From assembly GCA_031264785.1 (NCBI GenBank), contig JAISDN010000053.1, positions 1-11,145 of the forward strand: a stretch of DNA of 11,145 nucleotides. The letters are read 5' to 3'. This stretch comes from Candidatus Nomurabacteria bacterium (lineage in GTDB: Bacteria; Patescibacteriota; Saccharimonadia; Saccharimonadales; Saccharimonadaceae). The position numbers were made by a program, and so were the translations under genes. Under the pieces are notes generated by a model. The model did not search any database. It was not told the DNA's origin and worked only from the letters and a program-made list of their open reading frames with translations. Positions 6,112 to 11,145 of this stretch are shown one piece after another; the stretch's first letter is position 1, and the number at the start of each line of letters is the position of its first letter.

Positions 6112-6683
6112 TTTTTAACTCGATTTTTTACCTTACCAACTAGTTTCCGAGCGCCTTTTGGCAGATCTTGGCCAGCGCGTTTAACTAGCGCCTTGAGGTC
6201 GCGCGGCATATGTTTAAGATTTTCGCGGTGATAAATATAATACCAAATCGCCGCGCCAACAGCGGCGCAAACAATCCCGCCGATCACGTCCAGCGGGCTG
6301 TGCACAAAAGCTAGCAGCCGACCGAACAGCACCAAAAAGGCCAAAACCAAAATCAGCGTGCCAAGTTTTTTGTAACGCGTCATAAAGAAAACCGCGAAGG
6401 CCGCCGCGAAGGCCAGCAGCACGTGGTCGGACGGAAACGGCGTGTCGGCGTTGGGCTCAATCAGCGGCTGAACTTGCATAATTTGGTAAGGCCGCAGATA
6501 ACTTTCCACCGGCAACAGATGAAAAACCATCGACAGCAGCAGCGCCGTAAAACCGGCCAGCACAATAAAACCGAGCTTACGCCAATCCTTAGTTTTCCAA
6601 ATTTCCAGAGCCACCAGCGCCACCGCCAGCGCCACCACCACCCAAATCAGGTAGTCTGCCAAAAAAATTATCACATTATTCAT
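6108..6683 (-). CDS. PAP2-type phosphatase, possible undecaprenyl pyrophosphate phosphatase
   Basis: A 191-residue polytopic membrane phosphatase of the PAP2 superfamily. It has the three family motifs: YLRP (motif 1 Arg-Pro), PFPSDHVLLAF (motif 2 PSxH), and GRLLAFVHSPLD (motif 3 R-x5-H-x3-D). The FPSDH form is typical of BcrC-like enzymes that dephosphorylate undecaprenyl pyrophosphate for cell wall synthesis; that substrate is inferred. About four to five helices precede a long basic tail (about 30 residues rich in K and R). I chose the ATG at 6683, with GGAGG four bases upstream and a membrane helix starting directly after it. An in-frame ATG at 6698 sits seven bases after a TATAAT box and is a real alternative. 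The gene is followed by rmuC with an ATGA overlap. Confidence 0.9.
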   Translation of the reverse strand: MNNVIIFLADYLIWVVVALAVALVALEIWKTKDWRKLGFIVLAGFTALLLSMVFHLLPVESYLRPYQIMQVQPLIEPNADTPFPSDHVLLAFAAAFAVFFMTRYKKLGTLILVLAFLVLFGRLLAFVHSPLDVIGGIVCAAVGAAIWYYIYHRENLKHMPRDLKALVKRAGQDLPKGARKLVGKVKNRVKK

Positions 6684-6705
6684 ATCGCCTCCAATCATTG
6701 CCCCA

Positions 6706-6734
6706 ATTATATCAAATTGCTAAAGTTTTTCCAA
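6706..6734 (-). promoter_or_regulatory. Promoter of the PAP2-rmuC pair
   Basis: TTGGAA (6734-6729), 17-base spacer ending in TGA, then TATAAT (6711-6706) on the minus strand: a full -35 with extended, consensus -10. It overlaps the 3' end of trxB. Predicted transcription start is at or next to the ATG at 6698. Confidence 0.75.
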
Positions 6735-7610
6735 ATATTCGCGAATCGAATGCGCCGCCAGCGCGCCCTCACCAACCGCCACCGCAATTTGCTTGACGCT
6801 GCCGTCGCGAATATCGCCGGCCGCAAACACGCCGGGCAGGGCCGTCATCAGATTTTGGTCGGTCTTAATATAGCCATTTCCGGACAGCTCCACGCCGGAA
6901 TTTTTCAGCCAAGCGCTGCACGGCAGGCTGCCGATAAACACAAACACGCCGTCGGCCGGCAAGGTTTTTTTGTCAAATTTCACGCTTTTGACTTGATTGT
7001 TCTCGGCCGCGATTTCCTGAACCTTCAAGCCGCTGTGCAGGCTGATTTTGTCCGAATATTTTTTCAATTCGTCCTGCAAAATCTGGCTGGCTGTCAATTG
7101 GCCGCGCGCCACCAGATCAATATGCGAAGCAAATTCACTCAGGAAAATCGCCTCCTGCAGCGCCGAATTACCGCCGCCAATCACCACCAAACGCTTATCT
7201 TTATAATACGGCCCGTCGCAAGTCGCGCAATAATGCACCAGCTCGCCGCCCGGAACCTCCAGCTGGCGATAAGTATTTCCGGTGGCAATCACCAAAGTTT
7301 TAGCCATCACTTCTCCGTCATCTGTTGTAATTTTTACAACGTTGTTATTTTTACTAAAACCAGTCGCCTCTGCCATTTTCATTTCCACCCCAAAACTCTC
7401 GGCCTGTTGCCAGAACTTGTCGGCCAATTCCATTCCAGAGGTGCCCATCAGGCCCGGATAATTATCAACCTTGTCGATCGTCGCCATCAGCCCGCCGGTC
7501 ACACCCTTTTCAATCACTAAAGTCGAATGATTTTCCCGCGCCAAATAAACCGCTGCCGTCAGCGCCGCCGGCCCCGAGCCCACAATCGCCACATCATAAA
7601 TTTTTGTCAT
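6720..7610 (-). CDS. trxB: Thioredoxin reductase-like FAD/NAD(P)H oxidoreductase
   Basis: A 296-residue protein of the low-molecular-weight thioredoxin reductase family, which moves electrons from a nicotinamide cofactor via FAD to a redox-active cysteine pair. Visible motifs are the FAD-binding GSGPAA (11-16), the active-site C128-A-T-C131 followed by DG, the second dinucleotide fold GGGNSA (145-150), and the FAD-contact GVFAAGDIRDG near the end. The HRRxxxR motif that grips the NADPH 2'-phosphate in E. coli TrxB appears here as ARGQLTA, keeping only one arginine, so the electron donor may differ. A GTGAGG ribosome site precedes the ATG. It is transcribed divergently from the tRNA-Gln gene. 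No thioredoxin gene is in the window. Confidence 0.93.
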   Translation of the reverse strand: MTKIYDVAIVGSGPAALTAAVYLARENHSTLVIEKGVTGGLMATIDKVDNYPGLMGTSGMELADKFWQQAESFGVEMKMAEATGFSKNNNVVKITTDDGEVMAKTLVIATGNTYRQLEVPGGELVHYCATCDGPYYKDKRLVVIGGGNSALQEAIFLSEFASHIDLVARGQLTASQILQDELKKYSDKISLHSGLKVQEIAAENNQVKSVKFDKKTLPADGVFVFIGSLPCSAWLKNSGVELSGNGYIKTDQNLMTALPGVFAAGDIRDGSVKQIAVAVGEGALAAHSIREYLEKL

Positions 7611-7624
7611 TTTTCCTCACTTTC

Positions 7625-7653
7625 TTTATAAACATCATAACATATGTTACAAT
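7625..7653 (+). promoter_or_regulatory. tRNA-Gln promoter
   Basis: TTTATA (7625-7630), 17-base spacer ending TGT, TACAAT (7648-7653), ten bases before the mature tRNA 5' end. It overlaps the divergent trxB promoter. Confidence 0.6.
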
Positions 7654-7663
7654 TTTATGGCAA
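7634..7663 (-). promoter_or_regulatory. trxB promoter
   Basis: TTGCCA (7663-7658), 18-base spacer, TGT-TATGAT (-10 at 7639-7634) on the minus strand. It would give a leader of about 17 bases that includes the ribosome site. Its extended -10 lies back-to-back with that of the tRNA-Gln promoter in the perfect palindrome TAACATATGTTA (7638-7649). Confidence 0.6.
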
Positions 7664-7737
7664 TGAGGTGTAGCCAAGTGGTAAGGCAGCGGGTTCTGGT
7701 CCCGTGATCGTGGGTTCGAATCCTACCACCTCAACCA
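7664..7737 (+). tRNA. tRNA-Gln, anticodon CUG, CCA encoded
   Basis: A full cloverleaf can be folded by eye. The acceptor is TGAGGTG/CACCTCA. The D arm is GCC-AAGTGGTAA-GGC. The anticodon arm is GCGGG-TTCTGGT-CCCGT, with CTG at loop positions 34-36. The variable loop is GATC, and the T arm is GTGGG-TTCGAAT-CCTAC. The discriminator is A (7734) and CCA is encoded (7735-7737). It closely matches bacterial tRNA-Gln. It reads CAG codons; a tRNA with UUG anticodon would be expected elsewhere in the genome. Confidence 0.97.
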
Positions 7738-7749
7738 AATTTTAAATCT

Positions 7750-7771
7750 GACCCCAGTGGGTCGATTTTTT
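7750..7771 (+). terminator. Rho-independent terminator of tRNA-Gln
   Basis: GACCC (7750-7754), loop CAGT, GGGTC (7759-7763), then GA and six T. The short 5-base GC-rich stem lies 12 bases after the tRNA. On the other strand the same hairpin follows the exported protein gene but has only a broken T-run (GATTTAAAATTT), so it might serve both weakly. Confidence 0.75.
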
Positions 7772-7780
7772 ATAATCATT

Positions 7781-9277
7781 TTATTTCCCCATCGCCGTAA
7801 TAGTAATCACGCCTTTATAATTACAGGCTGGCAGGGTGTGGTCGGCTTGGGTGGCGAACCAGATTCGGGTGTTGTCGCCGGCGGTTGGGTCGGTGGCTGT
7901 GGAGAAATTTTTGATTGTGGCGGGCACGGCGCTTAGACCAAGCCAGCTGCTGGGTTCAGTTGGCGTAACATTGGAATCTACCGCGTAACCCCAGTAATTA
8001 TTGGCCATCGGGCCGGCGCTGGTTAGCGGTTTAATGTAATTATTGCTGACGGCGCATTTCAGGCGCGGCTCGGCGGCTTCGATGTCCAGGCGATAGCCGT
8101 TTAGCAGATTTGTGCGCACGTTGGCCGTCAGATGGTCCGCTAGCAGCTGTCGCGGCGGGCCGGACAAATTAATTTGAGGGTCGCTCAAGGCCAAGCTAAT
8201 AAACGGTGCCACATAAGTATAAGCCGCAGTTTTTGTGGCCGTTTCTTTATAAGCCGTTACTTCCACGTCAACCGTGCCAGCCGTACCAGCCGGCGTGACG
8301 CATTTTACCGAAGTGTCGCTCACCACTGTAAACGACGCGCAGGCCTGATTACCGATCCGAACCGCAGTGGTGCCGGCCAAGTCCGATCCGGTCAGGGTGA
8401 TCATTTCGCCGCCGGTTGTCAGGCCGCTGCTGGGCGACACGCTGGTGATGGTTGGTGTGTAATAGGTATAGTTTATCCTCGCGCCGCCGGGACCGCCGTT
8501 GCCGCCATTCTTATCCCAGTCGCCGCTGACAGTGCTTGAGCCACCACCACCGCCACCACCACCTGGCCAACTACCAGTCATTCCGTTGGCCATAGTTCCT
8601 CCGGCGCCGCCGTGCCCGCCGCCGTGAGCCGCCAGGCCGCCTCTGCCGCCAGCCGCACCGTTGCCAGTTGAACTAGTTCCGTTTGTGCCAATTTGACCAG
8701 TGTAATTAGTGTCACCACCACTGGCCGTTCCACCCTCGCCGCCTTTGCCACGACCATATGGCAAGGCAGACGGCTCCACGCCGCTAATGCCGCGTTGGCC
8801 GCCACCAGACGTAACTGTGTCGCCCAACATCGTCGCTGTGCTACTTTCGCCGTTTGTGGAGTTGCTTTTGATAAGGTTTGTGCCAGTGGTGGTTGCACCT
8901 GCTCCACCGGCGCCGAGAGTTATATTAATGACAGTGCTGGCCGACACAGACGGCCAGGTTTTTATCGAATTGGACGCACCCCCTCCGCCGCCACCAGCTG
9001 TGTATCTGTATGTGCCACCGCAATAATCCGCGCCACACGGTATGCCTGCACCGCCACCTCCGCCGCCGCCCCAAATGCCTACCGAAATGTTAATAGCACT
9101 GGCCGGAATTTCAACAGTGTAAGTGCCGGCAGCGGAATAAGTTAGGTAAAGATTTTTAGTATAAGCCGGCGGAATTAGCAAGCTGCCCATCGCCGCCACA
9201 ACCGGTAAAGTCAGCGCCAAAGTCAAAACCACAGATCGGTTGCAGCTTAATTTGAATAAACTCTTGATTAGTTTCAT
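7781..9277 (-). CDS. Exported glycine-rich protein with IPT/TIG domain
   Basis: A 498-residue secreted or membrane-anchored surface protein. The N-terminus is a signal sequence: basic (K2, K5, K9), then a hydrophobic stretch of about 16-38. A strand-like segment (GTYTVEIPASAINISVGIWG) leads into a long glycine-rich domain (about 68-268) with several runs of 5-8 glycines, like glycine-rich domains of tail-fibre and surface proteins. Residues about 275-356 are an IPT/TIG Ig-like domain (PTITSVSPSSGLTTGGEMIT). The last 140 residues form a separate domain with NLLNGYRLDIEAAEP, NYWGYAVDS and YKGVITITAMGK, which I recall from Saccharibacteria surface proteins. Cysteines are few and could pair (81/86, 313/326, 408/485), fitting export. 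No LPXTG or C-terminal anchor is seen. An adhesin-like role is inferred only. Confidence 0.88.
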   Translation of the reverse strand: MKLIKSLFKLSCNRSVVLTLALTLPVVAAMGSLLIPPAYTKNLYLTYSAAGTYTVEIPASAINISVGIWGGGGGGGAGIPCGADYCGGTYRYTAGGGGGGASNSIKTWPSVSASTVINITLGAGGAGATTTGTNLIKSNSTNGESSTATMLGDTVTSGGGQRGISGVEPSALPYGRGKGGEGGTASGGDTNYTGQIGTNGTSSTGNGAAGGRGGLAAHGGGHGGAGGTMANGMTGSWPGGGGGGGGSSTVSGDWDKNGGNGGPGGARINYTYYTPTITSVSPSSGLTTGGEMITLTGSDLAGTTAVRIGNQACASFTVVSDTSVKCVTPAGTAGTVDVEVTAYKETATKTAAYTYVAPFISLALSDPQINLSGPPRQLLADHLTANVRTNLLNGYRLDIEAAEPRLKCAVSNNYIKPLTSAGPMANNYWGYAVDSNVTPTEPSSWLGLSAVPATIKNFSTATDPTAGDNTRIWFATQADHTLPACNYKGVITITAMGK

Positions 9278-9283
9278 AGTTAC

Positions 9284-9292
9284 ATTATAACA
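9284..9292 (-). promoter_or_regulatory. Extended -10 promoter of the exported protein
   Basis: TGT-TATAAT on the minus strand: consensus extended -10 ending exactly six bases before the ATG at 9277. No SD lies between, so the transcript should begin at the AUG. The -35 region is weak (GTTAAA at 16 bases). Confidence 0.7.
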
Positions 9293-9403
9293 CTAGCACT
9301 ATTATTTAACCTTACTTACCACATAGTAGACAGATTTTTGATGTTCTGTTCACTGTGCGGTTGGACAAATCGACGTTTTCCACAAGCAAAATAAATTTTT
9401 GTG

Positions 9404-9432
9404 TTGTAATTATTGATTAAGGTGAGTATTAT
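9404..9432 (+). promoter_or_regulatory. Plus-strand promoter in the 600-base gene-free stretch
   Basis: TTGTAA (9404-9409), exactly 17 bases, TATTAT (9427-9432). It is oriented toward the hairpins and terminator at 9550-9573. The stretch 9278-9403 before it holds only the exported-protein promoter and one DnaA-box-like TTTTCCACA. Confidence 0.5.
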
Positions 9433-9437
9433 GGGAG

Positions 9438-9580
9438 ATGAGCATAAGTTCAAAACAAAAAACTAAATAACATTTGGCTCTTGGTTTGAGCGGTGCTCAT
9501 TGTCTCCACCACACAATAACTCTTTTACGGTCGTAAAACCGTAATTAACAAAGCCAGCGCTCTCGCTGGCTTTTATGATT
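9438..9580 (+). ncRNA. Candidate small RNA, about 140 nt, plus strand
   Basis: Bounded by the promoter at 9404-9432 and the terminator at 9550-9573. The 5' end GGAGATGAGC can pair with GCTCA-TTG-TCTCC (9495-9507), closing an A-rich loop of about 50 bases. Two mutually exclusive hairpins follow: TTTTAC-GGTC-GTAAAA (9523-9538) and TACGGT-CGTAAA-ACCGTA (9526-9543). An ATG at 9438 opens a ten-codon frame (MSISSKQKTK), which is too short to judge. No RNA family recognised. Confidence 0.4.
9550..9573 (+). terminator. Strong hairpin terminator of the plus-strand RNA
   Basis: A perfect 10-base stem AAAGCCAGCG/CGCTGGCTTT with loop CTCT, followed by TATGATTTTT. The T-rich side is better on the plus strand. 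On the minus strand TTTGTTAATT follows, so it may be partly bidirectional. Confidence 0.7.
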
Positions 9581-9610
9581 TTTGGTGGCTTTTTCAGATT
9601 TTTATGGCCT

Positions 9611-9649
9611 AAAAAAGTGGTAGACCTCGCGATGTCGCAAAGGTCTACC
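9611..9649 (-). terminator. Terminator of the minus-strand RNA
   Basis: A perfect 9-base stem GGTAGACCT/AGGTCTACC enclosing an inner GCG-ACAT-CGC hairpin, followed after AC by six T (9616-9611) on the minus strand. Confidence 0.85.
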
Positions 9650-9722
9650 TGAACTCGGAGGAGTGCGCCCAAGTGGCGCACTTATGAGTAAAAACGGCTA
9701 ATATTTAGTCTTTCGAAAAGTG

Positions 9723-9782
9723 TTAAGGCCAGTGCATCGCCAATCCTCCTCTTGACGACGAGAAATAACGAGAAAAACACAT
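9723..9782 (-). CDS. Possible 19-residue peptide inside the minus-strand RNA
   Basis: Reading MCFSRYFSSSRGGLAMHWP then TAA. The start has a textbook GGAGGAG site six bases upstream. A second site, GAGGAGG, precedes an internal ATG that would give only MHWP. The start codon falls in the stem formed by GCACATT and AATGTGT, which would hide it. No homologue is known to me. It may be a leader peptide or chance. Confidence 0.3.
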   Translation of the reverse strand: MCFSRYFSSSRGGLAMHWP

Positions 9783-9847
9783 TTTTAACTCCTCCAGAAT
9801 CTAGGAATGTGCCAAACCTTCCTCTAAGGTTTTAACGGATGTCCCTA

Positions 9848-9876
9848 ATTATACACCAAACCCGCAAAAATGTCTC
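9848..9876 (-). promoter_or_regulatory. Promoter of the minus-strand RNA
   Basis: GAGACA (9876-9871), 17-base spacer, consensus TATAAT (9853-9848) on the minus strand. The -35 overlaps the trmD stop codon. Predicted start is about 9841-9843. Confidence 0.6.
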
Positions 9877-10522
9877 ACTTTGTTGTATTTTTTACACGCC
9901 AACGCTCAATTTCGGCGTGGTTACCAGATAGCAGCACCGCCGGTACTTTCATATCGCGAAATTCTTCCGGACGGGTGTATTGCGGAAATTCTAGCGCTCC
10001 GCCGTCGCTATAACTCTCAATTTCGGCCGATTTTTCGCCGCCCAGCACGCCCGGAATCAGCCGCACAATACTGTCAATCAGAGCCATCGCCGGAATCTCG
10101 CCCCCTGTTAGCACAAACTGCCCCAGACTGATTTTGGCGTCCACAAACTGCTCAATTCGGGCGTCAAAGCCCTCATAATGACCGCAAATTATGATGTAGT
10201 CGGCGGTACTACTGGCATAGTCGCGCGCCATAGACTGGCTCCAGACGGTCTCAGCCGGCGACATCAGCAAAATTTTGGCGTTTTTTGACCGTTTTTTGGC
10301 AAATTCCAGCGCCGCCACCAGAGGTTCAATCCGCAGCAACATACCATCGCCGCCGCCATATGGGGTGTCGTCGACGGTTTTGCGCGGACCCAGCCCAAAA
10401 TCGCGCAGATTTATCAAATTAAACTCGACAAGGCCGTCTTTTTGGGCTTTCCACAACATTGATGAATTCAAGACTTTGTCAAACATCTCTGGGAAAAGCG
10501 TGATAATTTGGAACTTTTTCAT
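9875..10522 (-). CDS. trmD: tRNA (guanine-N1)-methyltransferase
   Basis: TrmD is a SPOUT-fold enzyme that methylates N1 of G37 next to the anticodon using S-adenosylmethionine, preventing frameshifts. Seen motifs are PRKTVDDTPYGGGDGM (46-61), ILLMSP (84-89), ICGHYEGFDARIEQF (112-126), LGQFVLTGGEIPAM (133-146, part of the trefoil knot), R154, and YTRPEEFRD (182-190). At 215 residues it is shorter than the usual 230-250, having lost most of the C-terminal helices. The position of the catalytic Asp169 of E. coli appears to be Glu169 here. A TGCTAAAAT box ends six bases before the ATG with no SD, so the mRNA is probably leaderless. rplS, its common neighbour, is absent; a candidate RNA gene follows. 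Confidence 0.97.
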   Translation of the reverse strand: MKKFQIITLFPEMFDKVLNSSMLWKAQKDGLVEFNLINLRDFGLGPRKTVDDTPYGGGDGMLLRIEPLVAALEFAKKRSKNAKILLMSPAETVWSQSMARDYASSTADYIIICGHYEGFDARIEQFVDAKISLGQFVLTGGEIPAMALIDSIVRLIPGVLGGEKSAEIESYSDGGALEFPQYTRPEEFRDMKVPAVLLSGNHAEIERWRVKNTTK

Positions 10523-10528
10523 AAAATA

Positions 10529-10556
10529 ATTTTAGCATATTGCATTTTTTTGTAAA
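10529..10556 (-). promoter_or_regulatory. trmD promoter
   Basis: TTTACA (10556-10551), 16-base spacer ending TGC, TAAAAT (10534-10529) on the minus strand. It lies six bases before the trmD ATG, and is interleaved with the divergent promoter of the 71-residue gene. Confidence 0.75.
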
Positions 10557-10568
10557 GTGTGTTAGAAT
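10540..10568 (+). promoter_or_regulatory. Promoter of the 71-residue gene
   Basis: TTGCAT (10540-10545), 17-base spacer ending TGT, TAGAAT (10563-10568), six bases before the ATG at 10575. Only 52 bases separate this start codon from that of trmD. Confidence 0.75.
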
Positions 10569-10574
10569 GGGGGT

Positions 10575-10790
10575 ATGGATGAAAGAAAACTATTCACCAA
10601 TAAGGTCCGGCACCTAGACGAAGATCCGGAAATTGAACAGCAAGCCATAAGAGATGCCCAAGTTCAAGCTGAGATTAATTCTAGGGTCGCTAAAGAAGAG
10701 ATCGGCTACAATCCTAACGACGCAAAATATCGAAGCGTTCTTCGACGTATGGCTGTCCAAAGTAGATCCGAAAATATCACGCGTTATTAG
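10575..10790 (+). CDS. Hypothetical 71-residue charged protein
   Basis: An unrecognised small soluble protein. It is rich in D, E, K, R and Q and probably mostly helical (QQAIRDAQVQAEINSRVAKE). It has no membrane helix, signal or cysteine. Support for it being real is the well-formed promoter whose predicted start coincides with the ATG, and the fit between trmD and sbcB: the stop is 27 bases before sbcB on the same strand. A GGGGG run directly before the ATG is too close to be a normal ribosome site. The frame is not explained as a shadow, since no better gene lies opposite. Function unknown. Confidence 0.65.
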   Translation: MDERKLFTNKVRHLDEDPEIEQQAIRDAQVQAEINSRVAKEEIGYNPNDAKYRSVLRRMAVQSRSENITRY

Positions 10791-10799
10791 TCCGCCCAA

Positions 10800-10819
10800 A
10801 TATGCTAAAATAAGCATAT
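10800..10819 (+). promoter_or_regulatory. sbcB -10 box inside an inverted repeat
   Basis: TGC-TAAAAT (-10 at 10806-10811) ends six bases before the sbcB ATG, the same layout as at trmD. The box is framed by the perfect inverted repeat ATATGCT-AAAATA-AGCATAT, whose right arm enters the start codon. It could be an operator. Confidence 0.6.
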
Positions 10820-11145
10820 GGCGCAGACTTTTTTCTTTTATGACCTCGAAACTAGCGGGCTCGACCCGCGCACCGACCGGATTATGCAATTTGCTGGTTG
10901 GCGGACCGATTTGGAGCTTCAACCCATCGGCCAGCCGGTCGATTTTTTGGTGAAGCTCAGCGACGATACTTTGCCGTCGCCGGAAGCTTTGCTGGTAACC
11001 GGCTTAACGCCGCAAAAAACTTTGGCCGAAGGTCTGCCCGAACACGAATTTATTCGCCGCGCGGAGGAGGAATTTTTTACGCCCGGCACGGTGGCGATTG
11101 GCTATAATAACATCCGGTTTGATGACGAATTTATGCGCCACACTT
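10818..11145 (+). CDS. sbcB: Exodeoxyribonuclease I, N-terminal part (cut by window edge)
   Basis: The first 109 codons of exonuclease I, which degrades single-stranded DNA 3' to 5' in repair and recombination. I translated it from 10818; it is open to the window edge. It begins with the DEDDh exonuclease motif FYDLETSG (D9, E11). Family blocks follow: DRIMQFAGWRTDLE, LPSPEALLVTGLTPQ and GYNNIRFDDEFMR (95-107, with the third acidic residue at D102/D103). These match E. coli ExoI more closely than other DnaQ-fold exonucleases, which lack the long RTD...LPSP...TG block. The start is set by the -10 box six bases upstream and by the family start. No SD is seen, so it is probably leaderless. Confidence 0.93.
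   Translation, partial: MAQTFFFYDLETSGLDPRTDRIMQFAGWRTDLELQPIGQPVDFLVKLSDDTLPSPEALLVTGLTPQKTLAEGLPEHEFIRRAEEEFFTPGTVAIGYNNIRFDDEFMRHT

Larger units (their letters stand above)
9611..9842 (-). ncRNA. Candidate structured RNA downstream of trmD, about 230 nt
   Basis: A minus-strand unit with its own promoter (9848-9876) and strong terminator (9611-9649). Visible structure in order: a 7-base hairpin AAACCTT-AGAGG-AAGGTTT (9832-9814); GCACATT (9812-9806) able to pair with AATGTGT (9783-9777), with GGAGGAG in its loop; a second GAGGAGGA (9751-9744); AGTGCGCC-type hairpin of 8 bases (9682-9662); and CTCCTCC (9663-9657), which is complementary to either purine-rich site. A 19-codon frame starts inside the second hairpin. 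It does not show tmRNA, RNase P RNA, SRP RNA or 6S hallmarks that I could find. It could be a regulatory RNA, or a leader-peptide transcript with a switch-like fold. Confidence 0.55.

Noticed and set aside
6423..7520. 365-codon plus-strand open frame opposite trxB and the PAP2 gene
   Set aside because: Its product is dominated by H, Q, N and R, typical of the antisense of Ala/Gly/Asp-rich genes, and both genes opposite have clear family motifs.
8693..9145. Plus-strand open frames opposite the glycine-rich region
   Set aside because: Glycine codons read backwards give Pro/Ala/Thr-rich frames without stops; this is a composition effect.
9377..9385. DnaA-box-like TTTTCCACA
   Set aside because: Single one-mismatch site with no cluster, no AT-rich unwinding region and no dnaA/dnaN nearby.
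9433..9510. tmRNA-like 3' end: CTCCACCA preceded by a stem pairing with GGAGA
   Set aside because: No T arm, no G3-U70 pair and no tag-peptide frame; the paired part is far too short for a tmRNA.
9463..9681. 72-codon minus-strand frame in the gene-free stretch
   Set aside because: It runs through the strong minus-strand terminator (9611-9649) and the hairpin at 9550-9573, has no ribosome site, and its sequence resembles no protein.
9806..9830. RNase P RNA-like block GAGGAAGGTTTGGC on the minus strand
   Set aside because: It resembles the GAGGAAAGTCC region, but it is used in a perfect local hairpin and none of the other conserved RNase P RNA segments is found downstream.
1..11145. CRISPR array, insertion sequence or prophage
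   Set aside because: No regularly spaced direct repeats, transposase or phage structural genes; the KilA-N gene alone is not enough to call a prophage.

Overview
The window looks like part of a small, streamlined bacterial genome, most probably a Candidatus Saccharibacteria (TM7, Patescibacteria/CPR) member. The case rests on the compact overlapping genes, the exported glycine-rich/IPT protein of a style I associate with that group, and the standard genetic code. Several genes end in TGA, which argues against Gracilibacteria and Absconditabacteria. The assignment is inference from gene style, not a database match.

Left part (1-3970, all minus strand): one tightly packed seven-gene operon reading pheS, KilA-N protein, MazG-like pyrophosphohydrolase, ASCH-Nudix fusion, a 37-residue membrane peptide, a cupin, then pheT (cut by the window edge). 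Every junction overlaps by 1-16 bases, mostly ATGA or TGATG/TAATG, with clear internal Shine-Dalgarno (SD) sites. The two subunits of phenylalanyl-tRNA synthetase are therefore separated by five genes, at least two of which look like nucleotide-cleaning enzymes.

Middle part (4007-7763): a three-helix membrane protein of unknown function with a long, hairpin-rich leader and its own terminator; a palindromic GTCATTCC repeat; a PAP2 phosphatase-rmuC pair; trxB; and a tRNA-Gln(CUG) transcribed divergently from trxB, with a terminator.

Right part (7781-11145): a large exported glycine-rich/IPT protein; a 600-base stretch without a convincing protein gene but with two convergent candidate RNA transcription units, each with promoter and terminator; trmD; and, divergently, a 71-residue hypothetical gene followed by sbcB (exonuclease I, cut by the window edge).

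A recurring theme is the promoter. At pheS, the exported protein, trmD, the 71-residue gene and sbcB, an extended TGnTAnnnT -10 box ends only 6-7 bases before the start codon. This predicts leaderless mRNAs beginning at the AUG; the PAP2 gene is a borderline sixth case. Genes inside operons, and trxB and the membrane protein, instead carry SD sites.
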